Assembly (NCBI RefSeq): GCF_000688455.1
Contig: NZ_JIAL01000001.1
Location: 186,001-250,000, forward strand
DNA: 64,000 bases
Direction of reading: 5' to 3'
Source of the DNA: Pseudacidobacterium ailaaui
Lineage (GTDB): Bacteria; Acidobacteriota; Terriglobia; Terriglobales; Acidobacteriaceae
Both the position numbers and the translations under genes were made by a program. The notes below the pieces were generated by a model. It saw only the letters and a list, made by a program, of their open reading frames with translations. It did not search any database and was not told the DNA's origin. How positions within the stretch are numbered: the stretch's first letter is position 1; each line of letters opens with the position of its first letter. Of this stretch, positions 55,406 through 64,000 are shown piece after piece.

Positions 55406-56701
55406 ATGAAAGATTTTCCTGGCCGCTTTCTTCTTTTTCTCGTTCTGCTCTTCCCTGCCCTCGTCCACTCGCAAACTCCTTCCCGCTATCTAAAGTGCGG
55501 ATCGCTCTTCGACAGCACAAACGGAACCCTGCGCCAGCATGTCACCATTGAGATACAGGGAAACAAAATCATCAGCGTAACACCCTGGGAACAGCTGCCA
55601 TCGGGAGCTGAGATCACCGATCTCTCCACGCAAACCTGCCTTCCCGGCCTCATTGACACGCACACTCACGTGCTTCTGCAGGGCGACGCAACGGCCGCAG
55701 AGTATGCCGACCAGCTTTTGAAGCAGTCACTTGCATATCGCGCGATTCTTGGCGCCGTGACCGCTGGCAAGGCGCTAAATTATGGATTCACGACCATCCG
55801 CGATCTGGAAACGGAAGGCGCCCTCTATGCTGACGTAGACATCAAACACCTCATCGAGCAGGGCGTCATTCCCGGCCCAAGAATGCAGGTGGCGACACGT
55901 GCGCTGGACGTGACTGGGGCCTATCCCCTGCTCGGATATGCCTATGGAATCTCTGTTCCGCATGGCGTGCAGATCTGCGATGGCCCGGAAGAATGCCGCA
56001 GGGCCGTACGCGAACAATTGTCCTATGGCGCTGACTGGATCAAAGTATACGTGGACCGCGGCTACTTCATGCGCCCCGACGGTGTGCTTGACGACATTCC
56101 CACATTCACGCCCGATGAGTTGGCCGCAATCGTCGATGAGGCCCATCGTGAAAACCACCGGGTCGCAGCACACGCCATGGGCCTGCACGGCGTTCACAAC
56201 GCAGTCACAGCAGGTGTGGATACACTTGAGCACGGCGACTATATCGCACCGGAAGACTTGAAGACCATGGCCGAGAAGGGCATCTGGTACGTGCCTACAA
56301 CGTATGCTTTGGAGGCAGTAGCCGAAGGCCGCGCCAGCGACGGCAACCCCGTTTATAAACAGATGATCAAAACCCACGCTCAAACCATGCATCGTGCAAT
56401 GGAGGCCAACATCAAAATCGCCTTTGGTACTGATGCGGGTGCCTTCCCCTGGAGCATCAATCCGGCAAAAGAGTTTGCCGTACTGGTACGGGATGGAATG
56501 ACTCCCTCTCAAGCAATTCAAAGTGCCACTTTGCAGGCTGCAAGATTGATGCACCTTGATGACAAGCTTGGCTCAGTGGAAACGGGCAAGCTGGCCGACA
56601 TTGTCGCTGTGCCTGGCAATCCACTGGAACAGATCACGCTCATGGAACAAGTGAATTTTGTCATGAAAGATGGCATCGTCTATCGCACACCAACACCTTG
56701 A
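55406..56701 (+). CDS. secreted amidohydrolase (imidazolonepropionase-like)
   Basis: A 431-residue protein with signal peptide (RFLLFLVLLFPALVHSQ). The metal-dependent barrel has HxH in CLPGLIDTHTHVLLQ, the later AHAMGLHGVHNAV, and an aspartate in IKIAFGTDAGAFPW, with GKLADIVAVPGNPLEQI at the end. This subgroup of COG1228 includes Xaa-Pro or Xaa-Arg dipeptidases and other amidohydrolases; the substrate cannot be read from sequence. It starts 41 bases after the GH3 gene, so is probably in the same transcript. Confidence 0.92.
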   Translation: MKDFPGRFLLFLVLLFPALVHSQTPSRYLKCGSLFDSTNGTLRQHVTIEIQGNKIISVTPWEQLPSGAEITDLSTQTCLPGLIDTHTHVLLQGDATAAEYADQLLKQSLAYRAILGAVTAGKALNYGFTTIRDLETEGALYADVDIKHLIEQGVIPGPRMQVATRALDVTGAYPLLGYAYGISVPHGVQICDGPEECRRAVREQLSYGADWIKVYVDRGYFMRPDGVLDDIPTFTPDELAAIVDEAHRENHRVAAHAMGLHGVHNAVTAGVDTLEHGDYIAPEDLKTMAEKGIWYVPTTYALEAVAEGRASDGNPVYKQMIKTHAQTMHRAMEANIKIAFGTDAGAFPWSINPAKEFAVLVRDGMTPSQAIQSATLQAARLMHLDDKLGSVETGKLADIVAVPGNPLEQITLMEQVNFVMKDGIVYRTPTP

Positions 56702-56764
56702 CCGATGTCTCAGGATCTGCAGATGGCCTCGCTCTGCCCGATCCCGGAAGGGCGAAGCCCTGTC

Positions 56765-57598
56765 TTAACGCGGAGAGAGCGAAGAAATGACTGCTTGGAC
56801 CAGCCCCTCAACGTTATGAGGATCGGCCTCTGCCGCAGGCTCCCATCCATGCTCCCGCAGAGCAGTAGAAGTGATGGGGCCGATGGAGATTGCTTTCACT
56901 TGCCTGGGCAGAAAATCAATTCCTGCATTTTTTAGCAGCTGGAAAAAATTGGTCACAGTCGAAGAGCTGGTAAACGTTACAGCATCTGGCAATGCGGACA
57001 AGGGCAAGCTGGCGCTACTTTTCGCTATTGAATCCCGCGATTGGTCGGGGTGAAAAATTTTCCGCATGTTGGTAACGGATGCTGGCGGTAGTACGGTCTG
57101 ATATGCATCCACCACGTCCACCTTCGCGCTTACTTTTCTTAGCTCATCGGGGATAACGTCACGCGCAATCGCAGCGCGTATGAGAAGGACGCTTGCTCCG
57201 GCCACATGGCCGCGGAGCGCCTCCGCGAAAGACTCTGCAATATATTTCTCTGGAACAAGGGCCACCGGAAGGCCCAGGCCGCGCAGTGCCTCAGCCGTTG
57301 CTGGTCCTATGGCAGCGCACCTTATGTGTGCAAACTCTTCGGGCGACTTCTCAACGGCTGCCATCCGTTCGCCGAGCACTCTGACAGCATTGGCGCTGGT
57401 GACAATCAGCCAATCATACTTTTGCATATGACGCAGAGCAGTATCGAGCGGCGCATACGATTCTGGAGGAACAATTTCAATGGCAGGGATTTCGATGACG
57501 TGCGCACCCAAGACCTGCAGCTCCCTGCTCAGCCGGCCCGCCTGTTGCCTGGCCCGCGTGATAAGAATGGTCCTGTTTTTCAGCGGTTGTACGTTCAC
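56765..57598 (-). CDS. hemD: uroporphyrinogen-III synthase
   Basis: A 277-residue protein. KNRTILITRARQQAGRLSRE and LGAHVIEIPAIEIVPPESYA are the usual start, YDWLIVTSANAVRVLGERMA the next typical segment, and DAVTFTSSSTVTNFFQLLKN with VKAISIGPITSTALREHGWE the second lobe. It closes hydroxymethylbilane to uroporphyrinogen III. Its start overlaps the hemC stop (ATGA). Sequence conservation in this family is low, so the neighbourhood strengthens the call. Confidence 0.94.
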   Translation of the reverse strand: MNVQPLKNRTILITRARQQAGRLSRELQVLGAHVIEIPAIEIVPPESYAPLDTALRHMQKYDWLIVTSANAVRVLGERMAAVEKSPEEFAHIRCAAIGPATAEALRGLGLPVALVPEKYIAESFAEALRGHVAGASVLLIRAAIARDVIPDELRKVSAKVDVVDAYQTVLPPASVTNMRKIFHPDQSRDSIAKSSASLPLSALPDAVTFTSSSTVTNFFQLLKNAGIDFLPRQVKAISIGPITSTALREHGWEPAAEADPHNVEGLVQAVISSLSPR

Positions 57599-58506
57599 AG
57601 TTGGACCGCTCCCAGAATCTTCCGCGCCCCCTGCTCCAGCAGCCGTTCCGCCATCAGCTGACCCAGTTGCTGTGCACTCATTGCGCTCTGGAGATCCAGC
57701 TCTACGCGCACCATGGGTGATCCTTCCGGATGCGCTACCGTTCCGGTCACAACGACACCCTGCTGCGTATTTCGGCAGTACACACCAATCGGAACATGGC
57801 AGCCTCCGCCCAGCAATCCGAGCGCCGTGCGTTCCACCGTGACCGCATAACGGGTCTGCTCATCCTCAAGGAAGGCAAGGAGGCTGCGCGTTTGCATGTC
57901 CTCGGAACATGTTTCAATGGCCAACGCACCCTGTCCTGGAGCCGGACAGAGATCCAGCGGCGAAAAGCGCTCCTGGATCCACTCTGTGCATTGCAGCCGC
58001 TCCAGTCCAGCAACGGCCACCACAATTGCATCCACCTGTCCGTCCTGCAACTTGCGTAGACGCGTATCCACGTTGCCGCGGAATTCAACAATCTCCACAT
58101 CCCGTCGTATGGCGCGAAGTTGTGCCTGTCGCCGTAAACTGCTGGTGCCGATACGGGCGCCAGGTGGCAATGCGGCAAATGACTTGTATTGGATGGATAC
58201 AAAAGCGTCTCTTGCATCTTCCCGCTGCGGAATCGCGGCAATGGTAAAAGCCGGATCAAGTTCTGTAGGCAGGTCCTTCAGGCTGTGTACCGCAAGATCA
58301 ATCCTGTGCTCACGTAGCGCCTCTTCAATCTCTTTGGTAAACATGCCCTTCGTACCGACAGCGGGAAAGGCCACATTCTGTCGCGCATCTCCGGTGGTAC
58401 GAATGATCTCAATCGAGACATCGTGCCCCGCCTCGCGCAGCTTCTCGGCAATATAATTGGCCTGCCACAGAGCTAGCTGTGACCCCCGTGAACCGATACG
58501 GACCAT
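57595..58506 (-). CDS. hemC: porphobilinogen deaminase (hydroxymethylbilane synthase)
   Basis: A 303-residue protein beginning MVRIGSRGSQLALWQANYIA. Family motifs are VHSLKDLPTELDPAFTIAAI, IGTSSLRRQAQLRAIRRDVE, EFRGNVDTRLRKLQDGQVDA, and the dipyrromethane-cofactor cysteine in LLGGGCHVPIGVYC. It joins four porphobilinogen units into hydroxymethylbilane. It begins on the last base of the hemA stop (TGATG), and its own stop overlaps hemD. Confidence 0.97.
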   Translation of the reverse strand: MVRIGSRGSQLALWQANYIAEKLREAGHDVSIEIIRTTGDARQNVAFPAVGTKGMFTKEIEEALREHRIDLAVHSLKDLPTELDPAFTIAAIPQREDARDAFVSIQYKSFAALPPGARIGTSSLRRQAQLRAIRRDVEIVEFRGNVDTRLRKLQDGQVDAIVVAVAGLERLQCTEWIQERFSPLDLCPAPGQGALAIETCSEDMQTRSLLAFLEDEQTRYAVTVERTALGLLGGGCHVPIGVYCRNTQQGVVVTGTVAHPEGSPMVRVELDLQSAMSAQQLGQLMAERLLEQGARKILGAVQL

Positions 58507-59837
58507 CAGCGTGCTTTCCGCCCCCCAAGCACGGCAGGCTCCTCATCCTTTTCCGCTTTTTCGGATGTATCTTCCATCTTCTGGTCCTGTGACAGGCCGA
58601 AGATATCACGCAGGACTTCAAGCATCACCGCATCTGCTTCCGCTGCGGCAGCCTTGACGGCCTGCATCGGCAAATGGAGAAACTTGTTCATCAGCCCGCG
58701 AGTTAAGGACTCTACCGCAGCCTGCTGCTCTGCTGTGAGCGACTGTAGCTTCTGCTGGACCCGGCGCAGCTCAGCCTGCCGCATCTCTTCGGCCGCATTC
58801 TGTAGTCCGACAATCAGCGGGGCTACATTTAACACCTGAGCTTTCCGTTCAAAGCGCAGTACTTCCTCTGCAATGATCTCTTCGGCACGCTGTGCCTCCC
58901 GCACCCGGTCGGCAAGATGAGAGGCAGCCACAGATTGCAAGTCATCAATATCGTAGAGAAAGATTCCGTCCACGCGGTTCATTTCCGGGTCCACGTCCCG
59001 CGGTACGGCAATATCAATGAAGAACATCGGTCGGTTACGCCGCCTGTGCAGAAACTGCTGTCCGTGCTCGCGCCGGAAAATCTGCTGCTGCGATCCGGTC
59101 GATGTAATGATGATGTCTGCCTGGTCGGCCGTCCCATAAAGATCTTCAAAGCGTACGGCATGGCCCTGGAACTGCTCCGCAATCCTTAATGCACGATCAA
59201 AGGTGCGATTAGCAACCAGCAGTGAATGGGCACCTTGCTGCATCAGGTGTCGGGCCGCCAGCTCGCTCATCTTTCCCGCCCCCACAAGCAGAATGCGCTT
59301 TCCATCAAGCGAACCAAAGATCTTTTTCGCCAGGTCCACCGCTACGGAAGCAATCGAAACCGAAGAGTTTCCGATCTGTGTTTCACTGCGGATCTTTTTG
59401 GCAACGGTAAAGGTAGACTGCAGCAGCCTTGCCAGGTGGGTCTGCACTGCGCCCACTTCCCGCGCCACATTGTAAGACTCTTTCACCTGGCCCAGAATCT
59501 GCGGCTCACCCACCACCATGGAGTCCAGACTGGAGGCCACACGAAACAGGTGCCGCACCGCCTCACGGTCACGATATTCGTATACATGGGGGCGCATCTC
59601 CGTAATGTCCACACGGAGAAATTCGTGCAGAAAATGCAGCAGGTCCGGACTGCCGTTTTCGTGGCAGGCGATCAGTTCCACCCGGTTGCAGGTGGAAAGA
59701 ACCATGGCCTCACTTACTCCAGGAAACTGGTGCAAGGCGTGCGTCGCCTCTCCCAGCCGGTCCGGCGCAATGGCAAGCTGCTCCCGCAACTCGACGGGAG
59801 CTGTCTTGTGGTTCACGCCGGTCAGTAGAAGATTCAT
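58506..59837 (-). CDS. hemA: glutamyl-tRNA reductase
   Basis: A 443-residue protein. ATG 59837 is chosen because it gives MNLLLTGVNHKTAPVELREQ, the family's N-terminus, and overlaps the upstream stop (ATGA); the frame is open 150 bases further. The nucleophilic cysteine lies in MVLSTCNRVELIAC. Then LFRVASSLDSMVVGEPQILG, the NADPH-binding LVGAGKMSELAARHLMQQGA, and a C-terminal dimerisation domain. It makes glutamate-1-semialdehyde for haem. The C-terminus has a 40-residue charged tail. Confidence 0.97.
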   Translation of the reverse strand: MNLLLTGVNHKTAPVELREQLAIAPDRLGEATHALHQFPGVSEAMVLSTCNRVELIACHENGSPDLLHFLHEFLRVDITEMRPHVYEYRDREAVRHLFRVASSLDSMVVGEPQILGQVKESYNVAREVGAVQTHLARLLQSTFTVAKKIRSETQIGNSSVSIASVAVDLAKKIFGSLDGKRILLVGAGKMSELAARHLMQQGAHSLLVANRTFDRALRIAEQFQGHAVRFEDLYGTADQADIIITSTGSQQQIFRREHGQQFLHRRRNRPMFFIDIAVPRDVDPEMNRVDGIFLYDIDDLQSVAASHLADRVREAQRAEEIIAEEVLRFERKAQVLNVAPLIVGLQNAAEEMRQAELRRVQQKLQSLTAEQQAAVESLTRGLMNKFLHLPMQAVKAAAAEADAVMLEVLRDIFGLSQDQKMEDTSEKAEKDEEPAVLGGRKAR

Positions 59838-60649
59838 GGTGTGGTGTACCTGTGGACCGAACTGAATAAGTTTGCCGCCCACACACAAAGCATCAGCAGA
59901 AAAACGGCGCTTGAAAGATAGGCCGCTCTGCGTCCGCGCAGACCGGTAGAGCGCTGCACCAAGATCATGATGACGTACAGCACCCACATGACAAACGACA
60001 GCACCACTTTCGGATCAAGAAAATAAGTAGCGCCAACGTGTTCCTGGGCAATCAGAGAGCCAATCAGCAGGCCGCCCGTCATGCAATAGAAACCAACAAC
60101 CAAAGCCTTCTGGGCAATCTGATTCATGATGTCCAGCGGCGGCAGCCATTCCAGAAAACCCGGCGTACGCTTGTTCTTCAATCTGCGCTCCTGCACAAGG
60201 TACAAAAGACTTGCAAGCAGACTAAAAATCAGCGCGGCATAAGCAGCCAGCAATAAAGCGATATGGATGTAGATCCATCCGCTCCGGATCAGAGGCGAAG
60301 AAAATGTGTGACGGTCCGGTCCAAGAGCCGGCATCAGCAGAAGGAAAAAAGCCAGCGGAAGGGCAAAAACACTAAAGGAAATGGTCCGATAGCGGAGCCA
60401 AATTAACAGAAAAGCAGCCACAATCAGCAGCGAGAGGGCCGCCTGCACCTCATGCATTCCAACCGGCATCCACCGATGTGCAGCAACCAGAATCTCCACG
60501 ATGGCAACCAGATGATACAACCATCCCATGACAGTCAGGAGCAGGCATGCTTTCTGCCATCTGGGGCGCTCGCCCAACACTGCAGGCAAAGCCGACACGC
60601 TGGCCGCTCCATACAGCGCCGCCGCTACTCTGAGCCAAAGCAAAAACAT
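59834..60649 (-). CDS. CcsA/HemX-like cytochrome c assembly membrane protein
   Basis: A 271-residue protein with about eight transmembrane segments. ATG 60649 is preferred as the longer open frame adds a hydrophilic stretch. YIHIALLLAAYAALIFSLLA, LDIMNQIAQKALVVGFYCMT, GSLIAQEHVGATYFLDPKVV and LSFVMWVLYVIMILVQRSTG match the CcsA/ResC/HemX family, with histidines that could bind haem. In HemX-type operons this protein precedes hemA and may control haem synthesis or export haem for cytochrome c. Its stop overlaps the hemA start. Confidence 0.9.
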   Translation of the reverse strand: MFLLWLRVAAALYGAASVSALPAVLGERPRWQKACLLLTVMGWLYHLVAIVEILVAAHRWMPVGMHEVQAALSLLIVAAFLLIWLRYRTISFSVFALPLAFFLLLMPALGPDRHTFSSPLIRSGWIYIHIALLLAAYAALIFSLLASLLYLVQERRLKNKRTPGFLEWLPPLDIMNQIAQKALVVGFYCMTGGLLIGSLIAQEHVGATYFLDPKVVLSFVMWVLYVIMILVQRSTGLRGRRAAYLSSAVFLLMLCVWAANLFSSVHRYTTP

Positions 60650-60770
60650 GGAGTAATACTTCAGTATAAAGCGGGGCCGTGTGCCGAGGGCGACTGAAAT
60701 TAGTCTTTCCCCGTCTCCAATCCTTCCGGATGAATGCACAGTGGCATATGCGATATTCTTGCCTTTTCCT

Positions 60771-63389
60771 GTGACGGAAAACACTCACCAGTCTCTCGAT
60801 GCGGCCCAGACGCCGCTGATGCGCCAGTACGCCGCGGCCAAACGCGAGCATCCTGATGCCCTGCTCTTTTTCCGTCTGGGTGATTTCTACGAGTTGTTTT
60901 TTGAAGACGCCCATATTGCCTCTCGTGAGCTTCAGCTGACTCTGACTGCTCGCGACAGGGAAAAGTCCCAGCCCATGTGCGGCGTTCCCTACCACGCAGC
61001 AGAAACGTACATTGCGCGCCTGCTGCGCAAAGGCTACCGGGTGGCCATCTGCGAGCAGATGGAAGACCCGAAGCTGGCAAAGAAAATTGTCCGCCGCGAA
61101 GTCACACGAGTGCTTACCCCAGGCACCGCGGTGGATCCTGCCCTGGGCTCCGAGCAGAACAATTTTCTCGCTGCAGTCCATACTGAAGAGAATCTTGCTG
61201 CACTTGCCCTGCTGGACCTCTCGACAGGTGACTTCCGCGCAGCCGAGTTTACCGGCCCACAGGCAGTGGCCCAGTGCTTCGACGAGCTGGAAAAGGCCAC
61301 TCCAAGTGAAGTGCTTTTGCCCGCCTCTGCCCGCTTGGAAAATGTCCCGGCCCTGGATCGCATCCGTACCAAGACCTCGATCGAGGACTGGGTCTTTACT
61401 CGGGACTATGCTGTTCCCTTGCTGAAAAGGCAGCTAGGCGCGGCCTCACTGGATGGGTTCGGCCTTGGGAACCATCCCGCAGCAGCTACCGCCGCAGGTG
61501 CTCTCCTGCATTATGTGCGCCAGACCCAGCGTACAGAGCTTGACCATATTGACAGCATCCGTTTCTATGAGCGTGCCGAATATTTGCAATTGGACCCGGT
61601 AACGGTACGAAATCTGGAACTGGTAGAACCGGTCTTCCATGAAACTGGCAAGGAGACAACACTCTTCCATACGCTTGATGCCTGCCTGACCCCCATGGGA
61701 AAGCGGCTGCTGCGCGCTTCCATTTTGCGTCCGTTACTGGAAGAAGCACTCATTGAGCAGCGCTATGAGGCCGTCTCCCTGCTCCTGCGCGATCTCCTTC
61801 AGCGGGAAGAACTCCGGCGCTGCCTGGGCGGAATCCTTGATCTGGAGCGTATGCTGGCCCGCATTTCTCTGGACAACGCAGGACCGCGCGACCTGTTGGC
61901 CCTCGCCTCTTCCCTTCAGTACCTTCCACAGTTACAAACAACGCTGGCAAAGCTGGACACCACTCTCTGGAAGCATCTCGCAGATCGGATTGACCCCTTG
62001 CAGGACGTCTGCTCTCTGATCCTGAAGACTATCCGTCCTGATCCTCCCGTAACGCTCGCCGACGGTGGTGTCATTGCACCTGGCGTGGACGCAGAACTCG
62101 ATGAACTCCATGGCCTGAGCCAGAGTGGACGCCAGTCCATTGCCGCCATTGAGGAGCGCGAGCGTGCTCGCACGGGCATCGCGTCCCTCAAGGTACGCTT
62201 CAATTCAGTCTTTGGCTATTACATTGAAGTGACGAAGGCCAACCTTGCCAGCGTTCCGCCCGAGTACGAGCGCAAACAGACCCTGGCCAACGCGGAGCGT
62301 TTCACGACCCCGGAACTGAAGGAATACGAAACAAAGGTACTGACCGCACACGAACGGTCGATTGAAATCGAAAAACGCATCTTCGGGGAGCTCCGCAAAA
62401 ATGTCCTCGAACATGCCCGCCGTATCCGCAAGTCAAGTGCTGCCGTAGCAGAGGTCGATATGCTGTCGGCCTTCGCGCATCTGGCCGCCCTCCGCAATTA
62501 CAAACGCCCTCAGCTTCTGTCCGGTGCCGTCCTGGAAGTCGCCGCCGGCCGTCATCCGGTCGTAGAATGCCTGATGGAAAAAAGCGGAGAGGGACGTTTT
62601 ATGCCCAATGATCTCTATCTCGATGTGCAAGGACCCGCCATTCTGCTGCTGACCGGTCCTAATATGGGCGGCAAATCTACTTATCTTCGGCAGGCCGCGC
62701 TTCTCATCATCATGGCCCAGATGGGGTGCTTCGTGCCCGCCGAACAGATGCGCTATGGACTCGTGGACCGTATCTACACGCGCATCGGTGCCAGCGATAA
62801 TGTCGCACGGGGCCGCTCGACCTTCATGGTCGAAATGACCGAGACCGCAACCATCCTCAATACCGCAACTGACCGATCTTTGGTCCTTCTGGATGAGATG
62901 GGACGCGGGACCGCCACCTTTGACGGCCTCTCTCTGGCATGGGCCACTCTTGAGTATCTGCACGCAAAGATTGGTGCACGCACGCTCTTTGCTACGCATT
63001 ACCACGAACTGACCATCCTGGCCGAACAACTGCCGCGTCTTGAAAACCTTCGCGTGGCCGTAAAGGAAACCCCGCAAGGCATTGTCTTTCTTCATACCAT
63101 CGAACGCGGCCCGGCCAATAAAAGTTATGGCATCGATGTGGCCCGCCTTGCTGGACTACCTTCTGAGGTCATCCAGCGGGCCCGCCAGATACTAAAACAG
63201 CATGAGCGATCAGAGCGCCACAATGTTGCTGCTGAAACCTCTGCACCTTTGCAGCTCACCATGTTCACTCCTCTTTCCCAGCGCGTCGTGGACCGCCTGA
63301 TGGAAACGGACATCAACACCCTGACGCCTTTGCAGGCGCTCAACCTTCTTGAAGAGCTGCAGAACGAAATCAAAGGCGCAAAAGCATGA
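60771..63389 (+). CDS. mutS: DNA mismatch repair protein MutS
   Basis: An 872-residue protein. The start is uncertain: GTG 60771 puts the conserved TPLMRQYAAAKREHPDALLF near residue 14, as usual; other in-frame GTG codons are at 60741 and 60681, and no clear ribosome site decides. The mismatch-binding domain has FRLGDFYELFFEDAH (Phe-Tyr-Glu region). The ATPase has Walker A GPNMGGKSTYLRQ at 629 onwards, ARGRSTFMVEMTETA, and VLLDEMGRGTATFDGLSLAW. It recognises mismatches and, with MutL, directs repair. It is divergent from the ccsA-hem operon. Confidence 0.96.
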   Translation: MTENTHQSLDAAQTPLMRQYAAAKREHPDALLFFRLGDFYELFFEDAHIASRELQLTLTARDREKSQPMCGVPYHAAETYIARLLRKGYRVAICEQMEDPKLAKKIVRREVTRVLTPGTAVDPALGSEQNNFLAAVHTEENLAALALLDLSTGDFRAAEFTGPQAVAQCFDELEKATPSEVLLPASARLENVPALDRIRTKTSIEDWVFTRDYAVPLLKRQLGAASLDGFGLGNHPAAATAAGALLHYVRQTQRTELDHIDSIRFYERAEYLQLDPVTVRNLELVEPVFHETGKETTLFHTLDACLTPMGKRLLRASILRPLLEEALIEQRYEAVSLLLRDLLQREELRRCLGGILDLERMLARISLDNAGPRDLLALASSLQYLPQLQTTLAKLDTTLWKHLADRIDPLQDVCSLILKTIRPDPPVTLADGGVIAPGVDAELDELHGLSQSGRQSIAAIEERERARTGIASLKVRFNSVFGYYIEVTKANLASVPPEYERKQTLANAERFTTPELKEYETKVLTAHERSIEIEKRIFGELRKNVLEHARRIRKSSAAVAEVDMLSAFAHLAALRNYKRPQLLSGAVLEVAAGRHPVVECLMEKSGEGRFMPNDLYLDVQGPAILLLTGPNMGGKSTYLRQAALLIIMAQMGCFVPAEQMRYGLVDRIYTRIGASDNVARGRSTFMVEMTETATILNTATDRSLVLLDEMGRGTATFDGLSLAWATLEYLHAKIGARTLFATHYHELTILAEQLPRLENLRVAVKETPQGIVFLHTIERGPANKSYGIDVARLAGLPSEVIQRARQILKQHERSERHNVAAETSAPLQLTMFTPLSQRVVDRLMETDINTLTPLQALNLLEELQNEIKGAKA

Positions 63390-64000
63390 AAACAACTCTG
63401 CGGAGCCAGGTAGGCCGCCTCTTTCTTGTCGGCCTGGAAGGCACGGAGCTTACTTCCATAGAACGTGCCTGGCTCAGGCTGGTCCGCCCCTCCGGAGTCA
63501 TCCTCTTCCGCAGAAACATTGAGGAAGCAAGACAAACCGCGGCCCTGTTGCGCGAAGCTTCCAAAGTCATCGGCAGTCCTACTCTGCGCTGTGTAGACCT
63601 TGAAGGCGGCCTGGTCGACCGCCTCCGCGACCTCATTGCGCCTATGCCTTCTGCCGCTGAAGTATTTGCCACCGGAAATCCGGTCCACTACAGAGAGCAT
63701 GGCCGTTTGATTGCCAAAGAAGCAAAACTGCTGGGCTTCAATACAGTCTTGGCCCCCGTGCTTGACCTGGCCCTCCCGGAATCCTGCGCAGTCATGCGGA
63801 CCCGCGTGGTTTCTGCTAATCCAGATGACGTCGTCCGTTACGCCTCTGGCTTTCTTGCTGGGTTGCAAGCAGAACGAATTCTGGGCTGCGGGAAACACTT
63901 TCCCGGCCTCGGCGGCGGCAAGCTAGACTCCCATCACGACACCCCTGTGATTCAGCGCTCCTGGCCAGACATGTGGAGAAACGACCTCCTGCCTTTCCGC
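63386..64000 (+). CDS. GH3 NagZ-like beta-N-acetylhexosaminidase (3' partial)
   Basis: The gene starts at ATG 63386, overlapping the mutS stop (ATGA), and stays open to the window edge; 205 codons are visible. SGVILFRRNIEEARQTAALL and FNTVLAPVLDLALPES fit the GH3 N-terminal barrel, and GKHFPGLGGGKLDSHHDTPV matches the NagZ signature (usual KHFPGHGDT..DSH), with the His of the KHFPG motif and the DSH dyad present though the GHGDT part reads GLGGG. NagZ proteins recycle cell-wall GlcNAc; with the altered loop the substrate is uncertain. The C-terminal end is beyond the window. Confidence 0.88.
   Translation, partial: MKTTLRSQVGRLFLVGLEGTELTSIERAWLRLVRPSGVILFRRNIEEARQTAALLREASKVIGSPTLRCVDLEGGLVDRLRDLIAPMPSAAEVFATGNPVHYREHGRLIAKEAKLLGFNTVLAPVLDLALPESCAVMRTRVVSANPDDVVRYASGFLAGLQAERILGCGKHFPGLGGGKLDSHHDTPVIQRSWPDMWRNDLLPFR

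Noticed and set aside
56749..56761. Short hairpin AGGGC-GAA-GCCCT between the amidohydrolase and hemD
   Set aside because: Only five base pairs and no T run on either strand; not enough to call a terminator.

Overview
The window looks like a chromosomal segment of an Acidobacteriota bacterium, probably class Terriglobia (Terriglobales). The clues are a very large Oar-type TonB-dependent receptor with a carboxypeptidase-regulatory-like N-terminus, many secreted glycosidases, a ccsA-hemA-hemC-hemD cluster divergent from mutS, and a REP-like GTCATTCTGACG dyad of a kind I recall from acidobacterial intergenic DNA. This assignment comes from gene content and recognised families, not from a database search. 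No rRNA, tRNA, CRISPR array, integrase or insertion sequence was seen.

Region 1 (1-20142, all + strand) is the downstream part of an extracellular contractile injection system (eCIS, a phage-tail-like particle). The order is: Pvc16/DUF4255-like cap (cut by the left edge), Pvc15-like AAA ATPase, a small unknown protein, Pvc7-like tube adaptor, LysM protein, hub, OB-fold spike, PAAR-like tip, gp25, two large baseplate-J proteins, a tail-protein-I-like protein, a DUF6519 protein, a DUF6734 glycosyltransferase-like protein, and an eCIS-core (DUF4157) protein with a CxC/CxxC cluster, an HELAH motif and an OmpA-like domain. Most neighbouring genes overlap by 1-10 bases or are spaced by under 20, so they probably form one operon. 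Tube, sheath and tape-measure genes are not in the window and should lie upstream.

Region 2 (20150-32451) is metabolic: a Tat-exported phospholipase C; phosphoketolase overlapping acetate kinase (sugar phosphate to acetyl phosphate to acetate plus ATP); a GatB/YqeY protein; a class V aminotransferase followed by serA; a secreted NTF2/DUF4440-like protein; an IclR regulator with a perfect dyad before its start; and a secreted Asp-box sialidase-like protein.

Region 3 (32538-46799) holds the TonB-dependent receptor, an amino-acid permease, a secreted unknown protein, a CPBP membrane protein overlapping accA, dnaE, inositol-phosphate synthase and a DedA protein. Apart from the permease, these are on the - strand.

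Region 4 (47071-56701, + strand) carries a truncated hemoglobin, nth, a glycine-zipper lipoprotein, an M24 peptidase homologue that appears to have lost metal ligands, GH42 and GH3 glycosidases, and an exported amidohydrolase.

Region 5 (56765-64000) is the tetrapyrrole cluster (hemD, hemC, hemA and a CcsA/HemX-like membrane protein, translationally coupled on the - strand), then divergent mutS overlapping a GH3/NagZ-like gene cut by the right edge.

The most interesting part is the eCIS locus, especially its last three genes (DUF6519, DUF6734 and the eCIS-core/OmpA protein), which have no established role.
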